Of a stretch of DNA of 64,000 nucleotides, positions 21,537-34,600 are shown piece by piece. Numbering within the stretch: the stretch's first letter is position 1; each line of letters opens with the position of its first letter. Source of the stretch: Utricularia gibba. Lineage: Eukaryota; Streptophyta; Magnoliopsida; Lamiales; Lentibulariaceae. The notes under the pieces were generated by a model. The model had not been told where the DNA came from. It searched no databases and worked only from the letters and a program-made list of their open reading frames with translations. The DNA lies in contig NEEC01000018.1 of assembly GCA_002189035.1 (NCBI GenBank), positions 682,001 to 746,000 on the forward strand, in the 5' to 3' direction. Made by a program: the position numbers and the translations under genes.

Positions 21537-24047
21537 TTATATTCTTTCGACGGGGTTTTCCGGTTGCGGAAGACCTTCCGGGAACTCTGCTACTGATTTC
21601 TGTGGCGGTGCCGCTCCTTCCTTCTTCTTCCGCACATTCTTGTGCCAGATCACCAGTGCTTTCGATGTTTCTTCATCAAAGATCGCGCGCTTCATGTGCG
21701 ATCCCATCTGCAAGATTCTCTTCAGTTTTTTCAGCCGAGGTCGCGGCATTTGGCTTGTGAGTGAACTGTGTCGTACCTGTGTGACGAGGGCGTAGAGAGG
21801 AAGCGTTATGTAACTGCACAGGAACTGAATTCCGATCCTGAAAGGAAGACATTTCGATTTTAGATCTGCGAAATCGCCTCTGGTTATTGTACGGGAAATC
21901 TCACCCGATGCCGACTCGGATTACTGTGAGGACGAAGTAGCTGTGGAAGCACGAGTTCACGCCGAACTCATACTGCCAAACCACACTTCTTCAGGCGATG
22001 ATGAAACGGGAAATCAGAAGAGGAGACGGAGGCAGAAGGTAAACGTACCGTGATCCAGATTGAATACGTTATCTCGAAGGCATTCTGAAAAAATAAAAGA
22101 TCCACTTTGACCCGGGTTTCTAGCAAACAGGAATTGGGAAGATGAAGGCAGAATTGGAACCTGAAATAGCGTCAAATGAATGAGGCGAAGGACGAGTTCC
22201 GGTTGGTTGAACCAGAAATGTTGGTCGGAGAGCTGGACTAAGGGGATCCCTTGAATCACAGAGTGCTTTTCCTGGATTTCGAGGGCCATTTGAGTTATGA
22301 TGGATTGCAGCTTTGTTCCAACTGCTAAGGTCACCTTCAAAACCAAAAAACTTTTACCTGTTTCGTTTGTGGACATTAAAGTATTGGAAATTTCTCATCT
22401 TACCACCAATGGCATTATTGAAAGCCAATTCAGAGCTTGCCATCCTGAAATTGTGTGAGGGATTCAGTGGTATGAACAAGTGAAGTTGGGTTCAGTAGGA
22501 AGACGATCACACGTACCTTTTACATTCAGGAGAAGATACACCACTGCATTTGTCCATAGCAATGGCCTGGTAAACTCTTATAGTGATTACTTATGTATTT
22601 GAGACAACAAACACCTGAGTTCATATGTTTCGGTCAAGGAACAAGCTCACACGAGATTCCAACTATGAGTTTGAAATCATCTTGTAGTGACCTCTTGATG
22701 TACTTTTGAAAGTTGAATTTGGTTCCTGGGGCAAGGTGAACCTATAGAGAAGAAACTCATTGATATATTATCTTGTTTTTTCAGTATGTAGAGTGCTTGT
22801 CTGTATGGTATGGTCAACTGACTCACAGAGACGAATGCATGTCGGAGAGTTGCGTAGTCTGCAGGTTGAACTGATCGGAAAATATGGCGGAAGAAGCAGT
22901 TCTGATAATACAACAGCAACATGTAAGGCATCTCACTTCATATCTGAGATGTAATTTACTTGTTGAAATGCAAAGTGCAAGTGTGAATCTCGATTTCCTA
23001 ATCTTACAGCATAGAAAAGAACTGCAATTCGGTAAGTGAAGGAGCAGGTGTTCATCTGGCCTTTCACAAAACTTGTCTCATGTGTAAGGCGGTACGTTGA
23101 TGAATCTGAGGTTCACAAAGATCAGAAATGAGCAATGAGGAGAGACATGGTGGATGTTTTGGTTCAGGGAAACAACAACTTACCACTGATTGCATCTGCT
23201 TCATTCACAATCTCCTTTTCCCAGACTTTCCATTTTCGTATCTGAGGAGATTAAGGGAGGATGAAGCCTTATAAGGACATGCCAAGCATCCTCACATGGG
23301 ATTCAGACAATTTCGACAAAATCAATACCTTCTGTCGTGCAAGAATCATCACCGTGACACTGTAGATGACATGGAAAAGTGCCAAGAAGAATATGAATAT
23401 ATGAATCTGATGGAGCCCGTGAGCCGATATAAGAGACACATAGCCCTATATCGTTAGCAGAAAGGTTAGCATTTCCCATAGTTGATTGACAACAAAAGGA
23501 AGTGGTGGCTGGTATCATTGGTACATTTAGGCATCCTTTTGATGGGCTATCCATGGCCAGGAGCCTCCGGTGAGGATGATCACCGGCCTCCAAGGAGCCG
23601 GAATCTCTGTACTCGCAGGGAAGCATTGTGTTGCCAACTCTTTCAGGGATGCATATTCGAGTGATGTAGTTCTGGCCGAACGTCAGAATCAAAGAAATGA
23701 ACCCGAGAATCATAAGCTCTGCATACAAGTTTGCCAAGAAACACAGCAGCTGTAAGATGAGTACAAAGCCGCGAAGGAAACAGAAAAACCTACCAGCTTT
23801 GACCTTCTCAAGAGCATCGAGCAAAGCATTCTTCTTCCTCCTTTTGAATGTCTGCGAAAACCATGGTGCTGAAAGGATTGCTGCAAAAGGAGAACGAATG
23901 AAATGCTGATAACCGTACCTCGCCAACTTTATGAAGGGTTTCCTCCAGCAGTATCGAGATGATGATTATGATGCCGCAAACCAACGACACCGCCCATGTG
24001 GGCGTCTGGTCGAGCTCCCTTATGCCGTTTCCTTCATCACCACCCAT
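21537..24047 (-). CDS. MLO-like seven-transmembrane protein
   Basis: Fifteen exons close in phase: 23919-24047, 23794-23851, 23525-23718, 23329-23445, 23184-23241, 23008-23105, 22827-22901, 22653-22741, 22517-22566, 22404-22444, 22161-22334, 22049-22084, 21905-21972, 21777-21837 and 21537-21707. They encode 472 residues. Family landmarks are LDQTPTWAV near the N-terminus with the first membrane segment just after it, [29 protein letters not shown] in the Cys-bearing first loop, [45 protein letters not shown], and [13 protein letters not shown]. The calmodulin-binding helix around Trp437 ([11 protein letters not shown]) is present. The tail after it is only about 25 residues, short for the family. 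MLO proteins are plasma-membrane calcium channel-related proteins involved in powdery-mildew susceptibility, tip growth or root responses depending on clade. I do not assign a clade. Confidence 0.93.
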
Positions 24048-26642
24048 CGCCTCCCCCTCCCTCTCCTCCTCCTCCTGGATGATATATCTATCAGGGAGAG
24101 AGAGGTAGAAATGAGAGGAATGGAAAACAAGGGAAATGCAAAGGACGGAACTACAGCCGTGGATTCAAAACAACAGAAACTCTCATGGACTTTTGGTATT
24201 TCTGAAACTGGGCTCTTTTTTGAATTCGTGTTCTTGGGAAAACGAAGTTCCCTTTTTTCGAGGTGATATGTTAATGGCAAATGAACGTGTGGACATGGAG
24301 ATTAGACTATTACCATGGCGGGTGGATATGTGTTTGTCTTTTTGAAGGGTCGAAAGAATAAAATATAAATTGAGTTGTTGTAAAGTATTTAAAAAAATAA
24401 AAAAGAAAGAAAGAAATTGAAAACTATAGAAATTTTCATTCATCGTCATTCATCGCCACCTTAAATATTAATTTTTAAAAAAATTGAAAAATGATTGATG
24501 TAACCTAAAACCCACCCACTTCAGGATACAAATGATTGTTTTTGTAAGGATTGTAAAAATAAATGGACCATTGTTGTTGACCTGGACAATTAATTTCATT
24601 ATAAATAGTAATACTAATGATGATGGCATGCATTCATGAAAATAAAGAGAATAAATGGATATTAGCCCTAGCGGTGAATTTTTGTTTGGAATACGGAATA
24701 TTGTAGCGATTCTTTTATTATTTTGTATTTGATATTCGATATTCATGATTTAAAATGATATTTAATCTTATAAATTTTCGATTTGATTTCTGTTGGGGAT
24801 TAAAAATTTGGTATATGTAAAATATTAGAATTTGATCTTTTAAGCTTGAGATTTATTTCTTTATGTTTCGATATTCAGGTTGATTTTTGTAAGCTCTAAT
24901 CCTATGTAAATCTATGAAAGAGTCGAAGTAATAAAGCAACTATTTTCAAAAGGAATTTTTTATTTTTAATATTAATAAACAAAATAAAATTACACAAGCT
25001 ATATAAACAAAATAAAAAAAGCTAATTTCAAAAGAATTTCCAAACAAATTAAAACAAGGCTAGAAATAAGATTCAACAAAAGATAAATAGTTTGGTTTAA
25101 AATCACTGAGAATATTGGACGTAGATCTAAACTCTATTAATATTCTTTATATTTCGAAGTCCTCGTATATACAATTAAATCTCGACTGATTATTGTTTGT
25201 ACAAGTTTTGAAATTGTTATATTAAAAAATGCTATTTTTTGTTATCTATATAGTGTCGTCCTGATTAACTTAATATGCATTTTGGTTTTTCTTCAAGTTC
25301 AAATTCATGCACTTCCAATCTAATATTTTGTTGGACCTCAATTCATTTCTAAATTAGGTAAAATATTCTGAAATTTCATATAACACAATTATTTTTGAAA
25401 AAAAAATTAATTAGTGTAAAAATATAAATTCTACTAAATATCAAAGAGAAATATAAAATATGAAAGAAATAACCCTCAAGACCATAAAAAATGTATAAAA
25501 TAACACAAAATTGCTTATCAAATTAGAATCTCATTTTAGTTTTCTAATCATCAACATCTTTTTCGATCCTTTCTTATTTTTTCTTGTTTCTTCATTTGGA
25601 TAGTTCATTTTGCTTTTTTTTTTTCTATTTTTTTACTTAGAAGAGACAATATGAAAATGTCAATCATATGAATCACAATAACGTTGTTCCATATGTTATA
25701 CATTGATACTCCATAAATTTTAATCTATGTCATAACTAAACACCAACAATTCATGTATATCACACATTTCCACTATTTGAACAGCTTAAAGCATATATGC
25801 ATTTCATCAACATAATCATGACGATTGCTTTGCATTTTTTGGACAAATTAGCTCATGGAGAAAGAAGGAAAAGTTAGATTTCTTATTTTTATGCATGATG
25901 TTGTTTCTTATTTTATCATACAATATTTATATTGGAGTAATGCTTTTGAAATTGTTGTTCTTAATTATACATTAATGTTTTTTTATTTATGTATTTAGCA
26001 TTACAACCGAAATTCCAATATTATTTCTATATTTTAGGATTAGCGTCAAATAAAAATTGTGTTGAATTTATGCGAAATTTTTTATTTAATATTTTTATAT
26101 TCAGATATAACCCACACCTGTTAAAAAGTAGTGTGGAATGAGTAATTATTTAAAAATAGATACCAAATGAAAAATGAAATTAAATTTGATTTAACGGTTA
26201 TTTATAAATAAGATGAGATTTTATTTAGAGGATTTAATTTTAAATAATAAATTTATATAAATATGATGGTATTTGAGTTATTTTACTAAAAAATTTAAAA
26301 GATAGAGGATTTTTCATAATATTGAAAACCTGATGAAATCACCAAAATTCATTTTATGATAATTCAAATTCCAACACGATATATTTCAAACTACAACTGC
26401 ATAATAAACAAGATATTTCATTTTCTGTAATTTTAAATACCTTTAATTATATTTGGACACAGATCAAGCATGTTTTATACAATTTTCGCCAAATGAAAAA
26501 TAATAGTATTTCGTATGGCGTCTACGCGCGTGAAATCACGCGTCCGTATACATGATATAATTTTATTCGAAACCAAAAGACAAAAAAAAAAAAAAGGGAA
26601 ACCAATAAGGGGAACACTACTTCCCTGAGACCAAAGCACAGG
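24048..26642. other. intergenic region between MLO and the bromodomain gene
   Basis: Divergent promoter region (MLO leaves leftward, the bromodomain gene rightward). Mostly AT-rich. Close to the bromodomain start is a perfect 7-bp inverted repeat CGCGTGA/TCACGCG (26527-26542, 2-base spacer) that includes ACGCGT-type CGCG boxes of the kind known to bind CAMTA factors. No other gene recognised. Confidence 0.4.
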
Positions 26643-29600
26643 ATGGGTAAGGTAATTACTTCCCCGACGACGCCGGCGGAGGTGAACAGGACGCCGAAGG
26701 AGGGTCGTCCTTTCCACAATTCTCTTCCCATGTCCCATTCTCACAAGAGCCCTAATCCGAAATCCTTGAGCCGCCGATCCACGAGGCGGAACCCTAATCA
26801 TTCCGATTCACCCTCGGAATTCGACGACGACGACGATGAGCGAAAGGAGAAGAAGGTGAAGCTCGTTGTGCGCCTGCCTCAGTCGGATGATGATGTGAAA
26901 CTTGACGACAAGAACCGTCACCAGTCAAGCAAGCGGCATTTTCAAGAGTTGTGTTCGGGTTCGGGGTCTGGGTCTGACCGGGACTCTGAAAATCGGAATG
27001 GGTTCCCCAAGAATCGCAAAAGGAATGCCGTTGTCAGCGGATCTGTGGACGACGCTATAGATCGGGTGGGTGATTTTTTATGGGCGATTTGCGGGATTCA
27101 CTTCTGTAGCACGAGGAAGCTTGCTTTAGTTTGGTTTCTTGGCATGTGTTTGTTTAACTGGGTAGGATTTTTGGACCCAATTTTTCTATTTTGGGATGTT
27201 AGGTCGCGCCAATTTCAGGTTTTTAACGACCACAAATTCATGGGGGTTTGAATTTTGCGGGACCTCTAAACTGATTCACTCGTCTGCTTTTACTTTTTTG
27301 TTGTTATTAAGTTCTCTTCTTTTCTCTTCTCTTTGTTTTGGGGCTCTTGAGATCTGCGGTGGGTGCTACGTACATCTTTGACTCGGTCAAGTAATTGCTA
27401 CGAGGTTTTGAGTTGTATCTGGTGACCTTCTGCTACATGGGCTTCAGTTTTTTTCAGTTTTTTTTATTTTCCTACTTTTCTGTTTCTCATAAATACACGT
27501 AACATACGAACTCTCTTTTTCTTTAGATTCCTCACTGTTGTCTTAGGAATGATGCATTCAATGGAGTTTATTCGTAGCTGAAGTTCAGACCTTTTTTACC
27601 GTTACCTCGAGGTCCTTTTAACTGCTGATCATTTGAGTGAATTCTAAATGTTGGAACCTTTCCTTTTTCAGGATAAAGAGGTTGAGACAGCGACAGACAC
27701 TCTGATGCATGGTTACAGCCAAATCCACTCTTGATTTTTGTGATAGGATAATAATTTTCAATTTGTACAGTAACTTGTAAGGTTTTTTTAATTTTATTTT
27801 TGTGAACAGGTTCTTCTTTGGGTCCTGGTCCCGGTACTCCTTTGCCAGACAAGAAGATGTTGTTTTTCATTATTGATAGACTTCAAAAGTATGCTCATTA
27901 TCGCGTACAGTGTTCACTGGTGTTTATTCATCATTGTCGGTTCCTTTGGTTAGTTAATGTAGTTTGTGATGGTTCAGGAAGGATACATATGGGGTTTTCT
28001 CGGAACCTGTGGATCCTGAAGAGGCACGTTTAGGCACTCAAATTTTGTGTTTAGACATAAATACCTAAACTCAAACTTACGTTGAGATGGCGTTTGTTTT
28101 TTGTTTTCACAGCTGCCGGATTACTTTGATGTAATAAAACAGCCCATGGATTTTCGTACTCTGCGGCAGAAGCTTGACGATGGCATCTATAAAAACTTGG
28201 AAGGATTGGAGGTTCACTTTGATTATTTCATATTTGTAGTTGTTATTTCATTGCATGATTTCGAAACTTCATTACGCATCGATCCAACCTGATTTTTTTT
28301 TTCACTGAACTGGAGGATGTACTACCATTAGCTGGTTCAGCCAGTTGTCTGACTCATCGAACCAGCATTATAATTTCACTTGTATTTTAGCCTTATAAAT
28401 AAAGATGACCATGGTGGTTTGTGGGAAAACGTGAACCCGATGGGTTGAAGATGTGGCTGATGTGAACATTATTGCCTTTGTATCCCCAACTGTGTTTGGG
28501 AAGTCAGAACCTAAAACTGCGTACCCTAGTGGTTGTACTTTTAAATTTTTGCTGAGTTCAACTTTTGTGTTTGTCTTTGTTATCTTCACTAGCATCGGTA
28601 CACTGTTGTCATTCCCATTTAAAAAAGTTTTCTGTTGATCGATGCTAACTATCCATTGTTCTGATTTCAGGCAGATGTGTTTTTGATATGCTCAAACGCC
28701 ATGCAGTACAATGCTGCGGACACTGTCTATTATCGACAGGTTAGCTTTGTCTTTTGTCTCTCTTATGGATTTGAATTCCTTATCAGGTGCCATTCTGAAT
28801 GAAATAATGGATTTAATAGGCAAGATCTATTCACGACCTTGCTAAGAGAGACTTTGCAAATCTTAGGCACGAAGGTGAAGATGGTGCTCCACAACCCAAG
28901 GTTGTGCGCAGAGGCCGTCCTCCAAACAGCAAGAACCAAAAGAAGGCTGTTGAGACAGCTTTCGTGGATCGTCTTGCTCCCGAGCTCTCTTTGAGTGCAA
29001 CACTTGATAACGATGGAAAAACAACTGCGCCCCATACACCTTTGGTTGGCATTTCAAAAAATGAGAATATGACAGTTGGATCGAATTACCATAATCTTAG
29101 AAGAGGACCCACGTCATCTAGATTTCGGCCCACAGACATGCTTGGATCATCAAGTCAGCAGAGATACGGAGATTCTGAATGGTCTGCCACTTGGAATACT
29201 GAATTCCCAGGTACTTGTCTATCGTTTGATGCTTCCTTTGTTCTAGCAATTTCTCATGCATTCTGTATATGCAGCATCAATTCTACGGGCTGATATGAAG
29301 TATGGGAGTAAACAGTATGCAATGGATGAGAACAGGCGTGATACATACACAAAGCGTCCTGCTGATGGGTTCCGCGTTGTGTTGGACTCTGTGATTGATG
29401 CAAAGCAACTAGTTCCTGTAAGTGGTTTTTAAGGACTGTTTTCATATTTTGAGTCACATTTTCTTACTCTGGGTGCATGAAACTTGCAGGTGGGTGTTCA
29501 TGAGGTGCTGGGCTATGCCAGAAGCCTGGCTAGGTATGCAGAAATACTCGGCCCAGTCGCATGGAGAGTGGCATCAAAGAAAATTGAAGCCATCTTACCT

Positions 29601-29996
29601 ACTGGGGTGCAATATGGACCTGGCTGGGTGGGGGAAAGCCGGCCGCCATCCTTGCAGGGGCTGTCTCTCTCATCAGACATTCAGAAATCGTCTGATTCTG
29701 TCGCCGGAGACTGCAACTTAACGAGGCCATCAATATCCTCCTCTTTATTGACTGTGCCGGCCGAAGTCACAGGCAAAGCAGCTGAAAAATCGAGCATCTC
29801 ACCATACCTTCACACGCCCTACAGAAATGGCTTCACTAGAAGTTTCATGCAATCTCAGGGGCATGAGATGGCATTGCAGAAGGATCCAGTGCGGCAGGAT
29901 CATTTGTTAGATGAAGGCCATGTGATGATCAAACCGGGAGGGGATGATCATCATGAGAGGAACGAGAAGTTGATTCTTGAGTCGGAGAAATTTTGA
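26643..29996 (+). CDS. plant bromodomain protein (BRD1/BRD2/BRD13-like)
   Basis: Eight exons: 26643-27069, 27810-27888, 27978-28023, 28113-28211, 28671-28739, 28820-29210, 29275-29417 and 29490-29996, giving 586 residues. The N-terminal 140 residues are basic, Ser- and Asp-rich. A bromodomain follows: KKMLFFIIDRLQKKDTYGVF, then DPEELPDYFDVIKQPMDF, then LICSNAMQYNAADTVYY with the Asn that contacts acetyl-lysine. Downstream are an AT-hook-like RRGRPPNSKNQKK and conserved C-terminal blocks (LRADMKYGSKQYAMDENRR, then FRVVLDSVIDAKQLVP). The pattern matches the Arabidopsis At1g20670/At1g76380/At5g55040 group, which are subunits of BRM-type SWI/SNF chromatin remodellers and act in the nucleus. Intron 3 begins with GC (28024-28025) rather than GT; no GT nearby keeps the frame. 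Confidence 0.92.
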
Positions 29997-31449
29997 CATG
30001 AGGAGTCACCATTGCTGTTGGTGCAGCAATGGCCAGCCACCACCTGCATTAGGATGATTTCCCGGTGGATTTCTAACACAACCCGGGCTTTGCCTTTACA
30101 ACAATGTTAGTGGCGTGAGAGAGTGTAGGCGCTTCTGTGGTGGAGGATTCGGACAGCTGATAAAGAGTACTGCGATCCCCGCTGCGCGGCCATAGGAAGG
30201 TAGGTGTGTAAAGATTGCTTGTCTGGATGTTGATGAGCCTGTCTGTGCACCCTGCGGAAGTAGATGAATGTACACTACACTGATGCATACAAAGCACATT
30301 TCTATGCTACCTGTAAAAGGCACCTGTGCTAGCTATTTTTCCTACTTGAAAAACTGAACGCGAAACTCACCAGGAACCAACTTTCATGAGGAAACATCAT
30401 GTTAGAATATAATAATAGTGGCAATTGGAGTACTTAACTGCGATGCGATAATGTGTAAAAAAAGAAAGAAGAATTTATTCTTAATTTTTCTTTCGTCCCT
30501 AGTTCGCTATTGGATAATAATATGTATATTCTTATATTTTAATTTTTTTAAGTGTGATTTGAGAATATGTGTTCTAGCAGTCGAACTATACTAATGCATA
30601 TTGAGTTACCATCCCAAGGAGTGAAACTAGAAGATACTAAGAATTATTTAAGTTGAAAACATATTTTCAAGATTCTCTTATAAAACACACCAATGAAGTT
30701 TATGGAAGATGTGGAGTATCATAAATTCTTAGTAGTTTACTAGTTCAAACTTCCTGCCACATCACCTCAAACAAAATTTAAGTAAAACTAGATTAAAATA
30801 TTAGATAAAATATATGCATTAAGATAATTATGCTAATATAGAAAAAACTAAAACTTATATTGTAAATCCACAATTTGATAATTTTTATTAGATTTAAATA
30901 TATAAAATGATCTAAAAGATAGTAACAATATTGCACTTAACAAATAATATCACCAATATATTCTAAATCCTTTCCAATAGAAAATATAGGAAATGTCAAA
31001 GATAATCGCAATATTTGCAAATTGCAATTATCTACTTCAAGGTTATTCATATGTGTACTAATAATAATAATTATATATAAAAAAATAATTAACTAACTTA
31101 AAAGTTGAAGATTATATAGTAATACATCAATAAACTATAATAAATATAAAAAAAAAAAATTTCTGAATTTTTAGAATATTAAAAGTTGTTTGATATCTTC
31201 ATAATAGATTATTTGAGAAAAATTCCTATCGAAAACTAATGACTTTAGATGATATAGGAATGATGTCAAAAAATAAAGATGATGTGATTACTAAATCATA
31301 AGTACATTCAATACATATAAAAAAAAATTGTACCAAATATAGTTTATTTATGGAGGTTGTCAACTTGCCGTTGAGGATTTTCCAATAATAAATAAAGTTA
31401 TGATGCATAAAGCCCTATTCTTGAGTTGGACCTTAAGCTAATGGGGATT
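29997..31449. other. intergenic region upstream of RRP5
   Basis: Holds the 3' flank of the bromodomain gene and then AT-rich sequence. No gene, RNA or repeat family recognised. Confidence 0.4.
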
Positions 31450-31558
31450 TTGGGCCGCAAAGAGTTCGGACTTCAGGTTCAGAAAGCTCAATAAAATTTT
31501 GGGTCATCCTCATATAAGCTGAAGCCCGGTGTTTTTAGGGTTGGATTGGGCCGGCCCA
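31450..31558 (+). promoter_or_regulatory. RRP5 promoter: site II and telo-box motifs
   Basis: TGGGCC at 31451-31456 and the palindrome TGGGCCGGCCCA at 31547-31558 give three site II elements. TAGGGTT (31536-31542) is the inverse of the telo-box core AACCCTA. The cluster lies 90-195 bases before the chosen RRP5 start. In plants this combination is characteristic of ribosomal-protein and ribosome-biogenesis genes and of TCP factor control, which fits the gene's function. The transcription start itself is not determined. Confidence 0.65.
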
Positions 31559-31644
31559 CGGATTTAGCCTTATATTCTCTTCCCTAATTTCAAGCAATGC
31601 TAAATAGAAGGGAGGCATTGAGCGACCTCAACTTGAACAACGCA

Positions 31645-34600
31645 ATGGCACCGCATTCATCAAGGAAGCGGAAGTTCGAGTCTGAGTTGAAGCAGAATGG
31701 GAAACTGCCGAAGAAATCAGATGACAATGGCGAAACCCATGCTAGTGAATTGTCACTTCATGATGAAGATGAAGATTTTCCCCGAGGTTTTGATTCTTCT
31801 CACACCATCTCATTCTGTTTCTGTTTTAACAATAGTTCAGTTTGGGTTTCCTTCATGGCCCGCTGACATGCTAAGTTCTACCTGAGCATTTTCTTTGTAT
31901 CACCTTGATGTAGGTGGAGGCAATGTAATGAATAAAGAAAAGAGAGCTAAGGCAATGGAAGCAGGGGGATCAGAAATAAACCAAGGGGCATTTAAGAGAG
32001 TGAAGAAAGAGAAGAAGCCAAGAAATAGGAATATGTCTGCGGACAATGATAATGGCTCGCTCTTTAGTGATGGAGTTTTTGGGAAATTTCCAAGATTTGC
32101 CAATAAAATCACCTTAAAGGCATGTTCTGCTTCGTGTTTTTCAATCCTCATTGCAACAGGATTCCGCTTTTTCATTCTGATGAGCTTTGCCCCATATCAT
32201 TGGCAATAGGATTCCGTTTCTATTCTTTACCTCTCATGCTAACTACTTCCCAATGATTAATCGCTAATGTGTATCCTTCATTATTGACATCTCTCGCCCA
32301 TTGTCCCGGAAATGTGGCATTTTTGGTCCTTGCAATTATTATCTTTCCACTATTTATTGTATGGATTTTTGTAAGCAATTTTCGTTTCATTTTCAGAATG
32401 TGTCCCCAGGAATGAAACTTTGGGGTGTCGTTGCAGAGGTTAATGAGAAGGATATGGTAGTTAGTTTGCCAGGAGGCTTACGAGGAATAGTTCGTGCTTC
32501 TGATGCTGTTGATAAGTTCGTAGATGATGCACTTAAAGCAGTACTTATTCTCCTCCCTGATGCATATGGGATCTAGTTGCTTCTCTGTTGTCATAAGAAT
32601 GCATATCACTGTCGATTTTTTTGCTTTATGGCAGGATGCTGGTAATGACTTTCTGTCTAGAATATATAAAGAGGGGCAACTCGTGTCTTGTACTGTGCTG
32701 AAAGTTGATGATAGAAAGGATTCATCAAAACTGAAAATCTGGCTGTCACTGCGTCTATCATTGTTGTATAAAAGCTTACGGTTGGATGCCATTCAGGAAG
32801 GAATGGTAACTTATATTTCACTATATTTCTTTGATGTTATTAAATGAAATAATTTATGGGGCATTATGTTATTGCTCTGGATACCCTATGATCATGTGAA
32901 AGTTCAAAAATTGAAGTTCCAATGTTCTCTTATTCTTAAATCCATGGACTAATGGTATGCCATTGGATGTTGGCATTTTTGAGCTGGTGGAATTGATATG
33001 CTGTTTTTTTTTCTTTACTTGTGAAATTATGTGCTGTCAAGTGCTTGCTTTTTTTTGTTTGGATTTATCATATTTTCTTTGCACTATGAGTTGTCCTTGA
33101 TTTTATCATGGGTGTTGGTAAAGTTCTTAGTCTCATGTTGTGGCATGTGATATCAGGTGCTTAAAGCATACATCAAAAGCATAGAGGACCACGGTTTTAT
33201 TCTTCATTTTGGGTTGCCTTCTTTTACTGGATTCATGCCTATCCACAGTCTTTCAGGTACTTAATAATTATATTTCTTTGATATTTCTTCTGCTGAATTG
33301 AAGCCTCATTCAATTCATTTTTTTGGCTCTACTTTCTTAAGCAAGGATAAGTTTATTTGGATACTCATTCTAGTAGGTGCATCCCTCGTAAGAGGGTTTA
33401 ATTTTCTTCGCTATGTTAATGATTTCTAATTTTATACTCATTCAAGATAGGAGAAACGTTGAATCATGCGTGGGCGAAGTTGTACAAGGAGTTGTTACAA
33501 CTGTTGATAAGGCTCAGATGGTAATCCACTTGAGTTCAGACCCTGGTGTCATTATGAAGTTTGTGGTAAGATTTTTTCAAAAATAATGAGATGTGTTTTC
33601 CTGATATGGCACATTTTAACATTGATTTCATTATCTATTCAGACTAAAGAACTCAGTGGCATCTCGATAGATACACTCAGTCCAGGGATGATGGTCAGTG
33701 CTCGTGTCATTTCTGTGCTTGAGAACGGGATCATGCTTTCTTTCCTTTCATACTTTACAGGGACGGTATGTCTTTCCACCTTTGCATGCAAAAAATAGTC
33801 TCTTGAATTTTAAAGACAAGGGGACTTGTGCTCTTTACATGCAGGTTGACATATTTAATCTGAATAATACGTTCCCCCCTTCAAGTTGGAAGAATGATTA
33901 CCCGAAAAATGTGAAGGTGATTCCTTGCTGATGTTAAAGAAGCTATTACACATTTTTCTGATTAGCCAACTGTAGTAATTTGTTTAGGGTTTTGAAAGAT
34001 GGGGCTTTTTTGAACTCTAAGCATCTGCTGTTCAACAGTGCTCGTTTTGTTGTTCTGTGAACTGGTTAACTTCTTTTCATCTTGACGATTTGGTAATTTG
34101 ATGTTTAAAGAGTTATTCCTGATATTTCTACCTCACTTGTTTATCTGCAGGTCAATGCGCGCATTTTGTTTATTGATCCTTCAACTAGGGCTGTTGGTTT
34201 AACAATGAACCCTTACCTAATTGCTAACAAGGCGCCACAATGTGTAAGTATACCTTCACAAACTGTGTCTATCATATTATTGCAAATGCTGGTCTGCTAT
34301 TTAAGTATATGTTCATGATACTTTGGTAGAAATTTAGCTCATGCATGTGGTTTTCTGCCATCCGTAAAAGATATAAAACTGTCATTCTTCTTATTAGTAT
34401 GCCTTTTTTCCCACGCAGCTTGTTAAAATTGGTGATATATTTGATGAAGCCAAGGTAGTGAGGGTTGACAAGGCCTTTGGCCTTCTTGTGGAACTTCCTA
34501 CTGTGCCGTGTAAAACCCCTGCTTTTGTTAGCGTAAGGCTTATGCTTTTCCTAGAAAAAAAAAGAAAAAATATTTAGTCCTAAGATAACACCTCGAATTA

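Noticed and set aside
24020-24266. Overlapping open frames at the MLO 5' end on both strands
   Set aside because: They cover the MLO leader and promoter. Only the minus-strand frame starting at 24047 gives MLO sequence, and the others show no similarity to known proteins.
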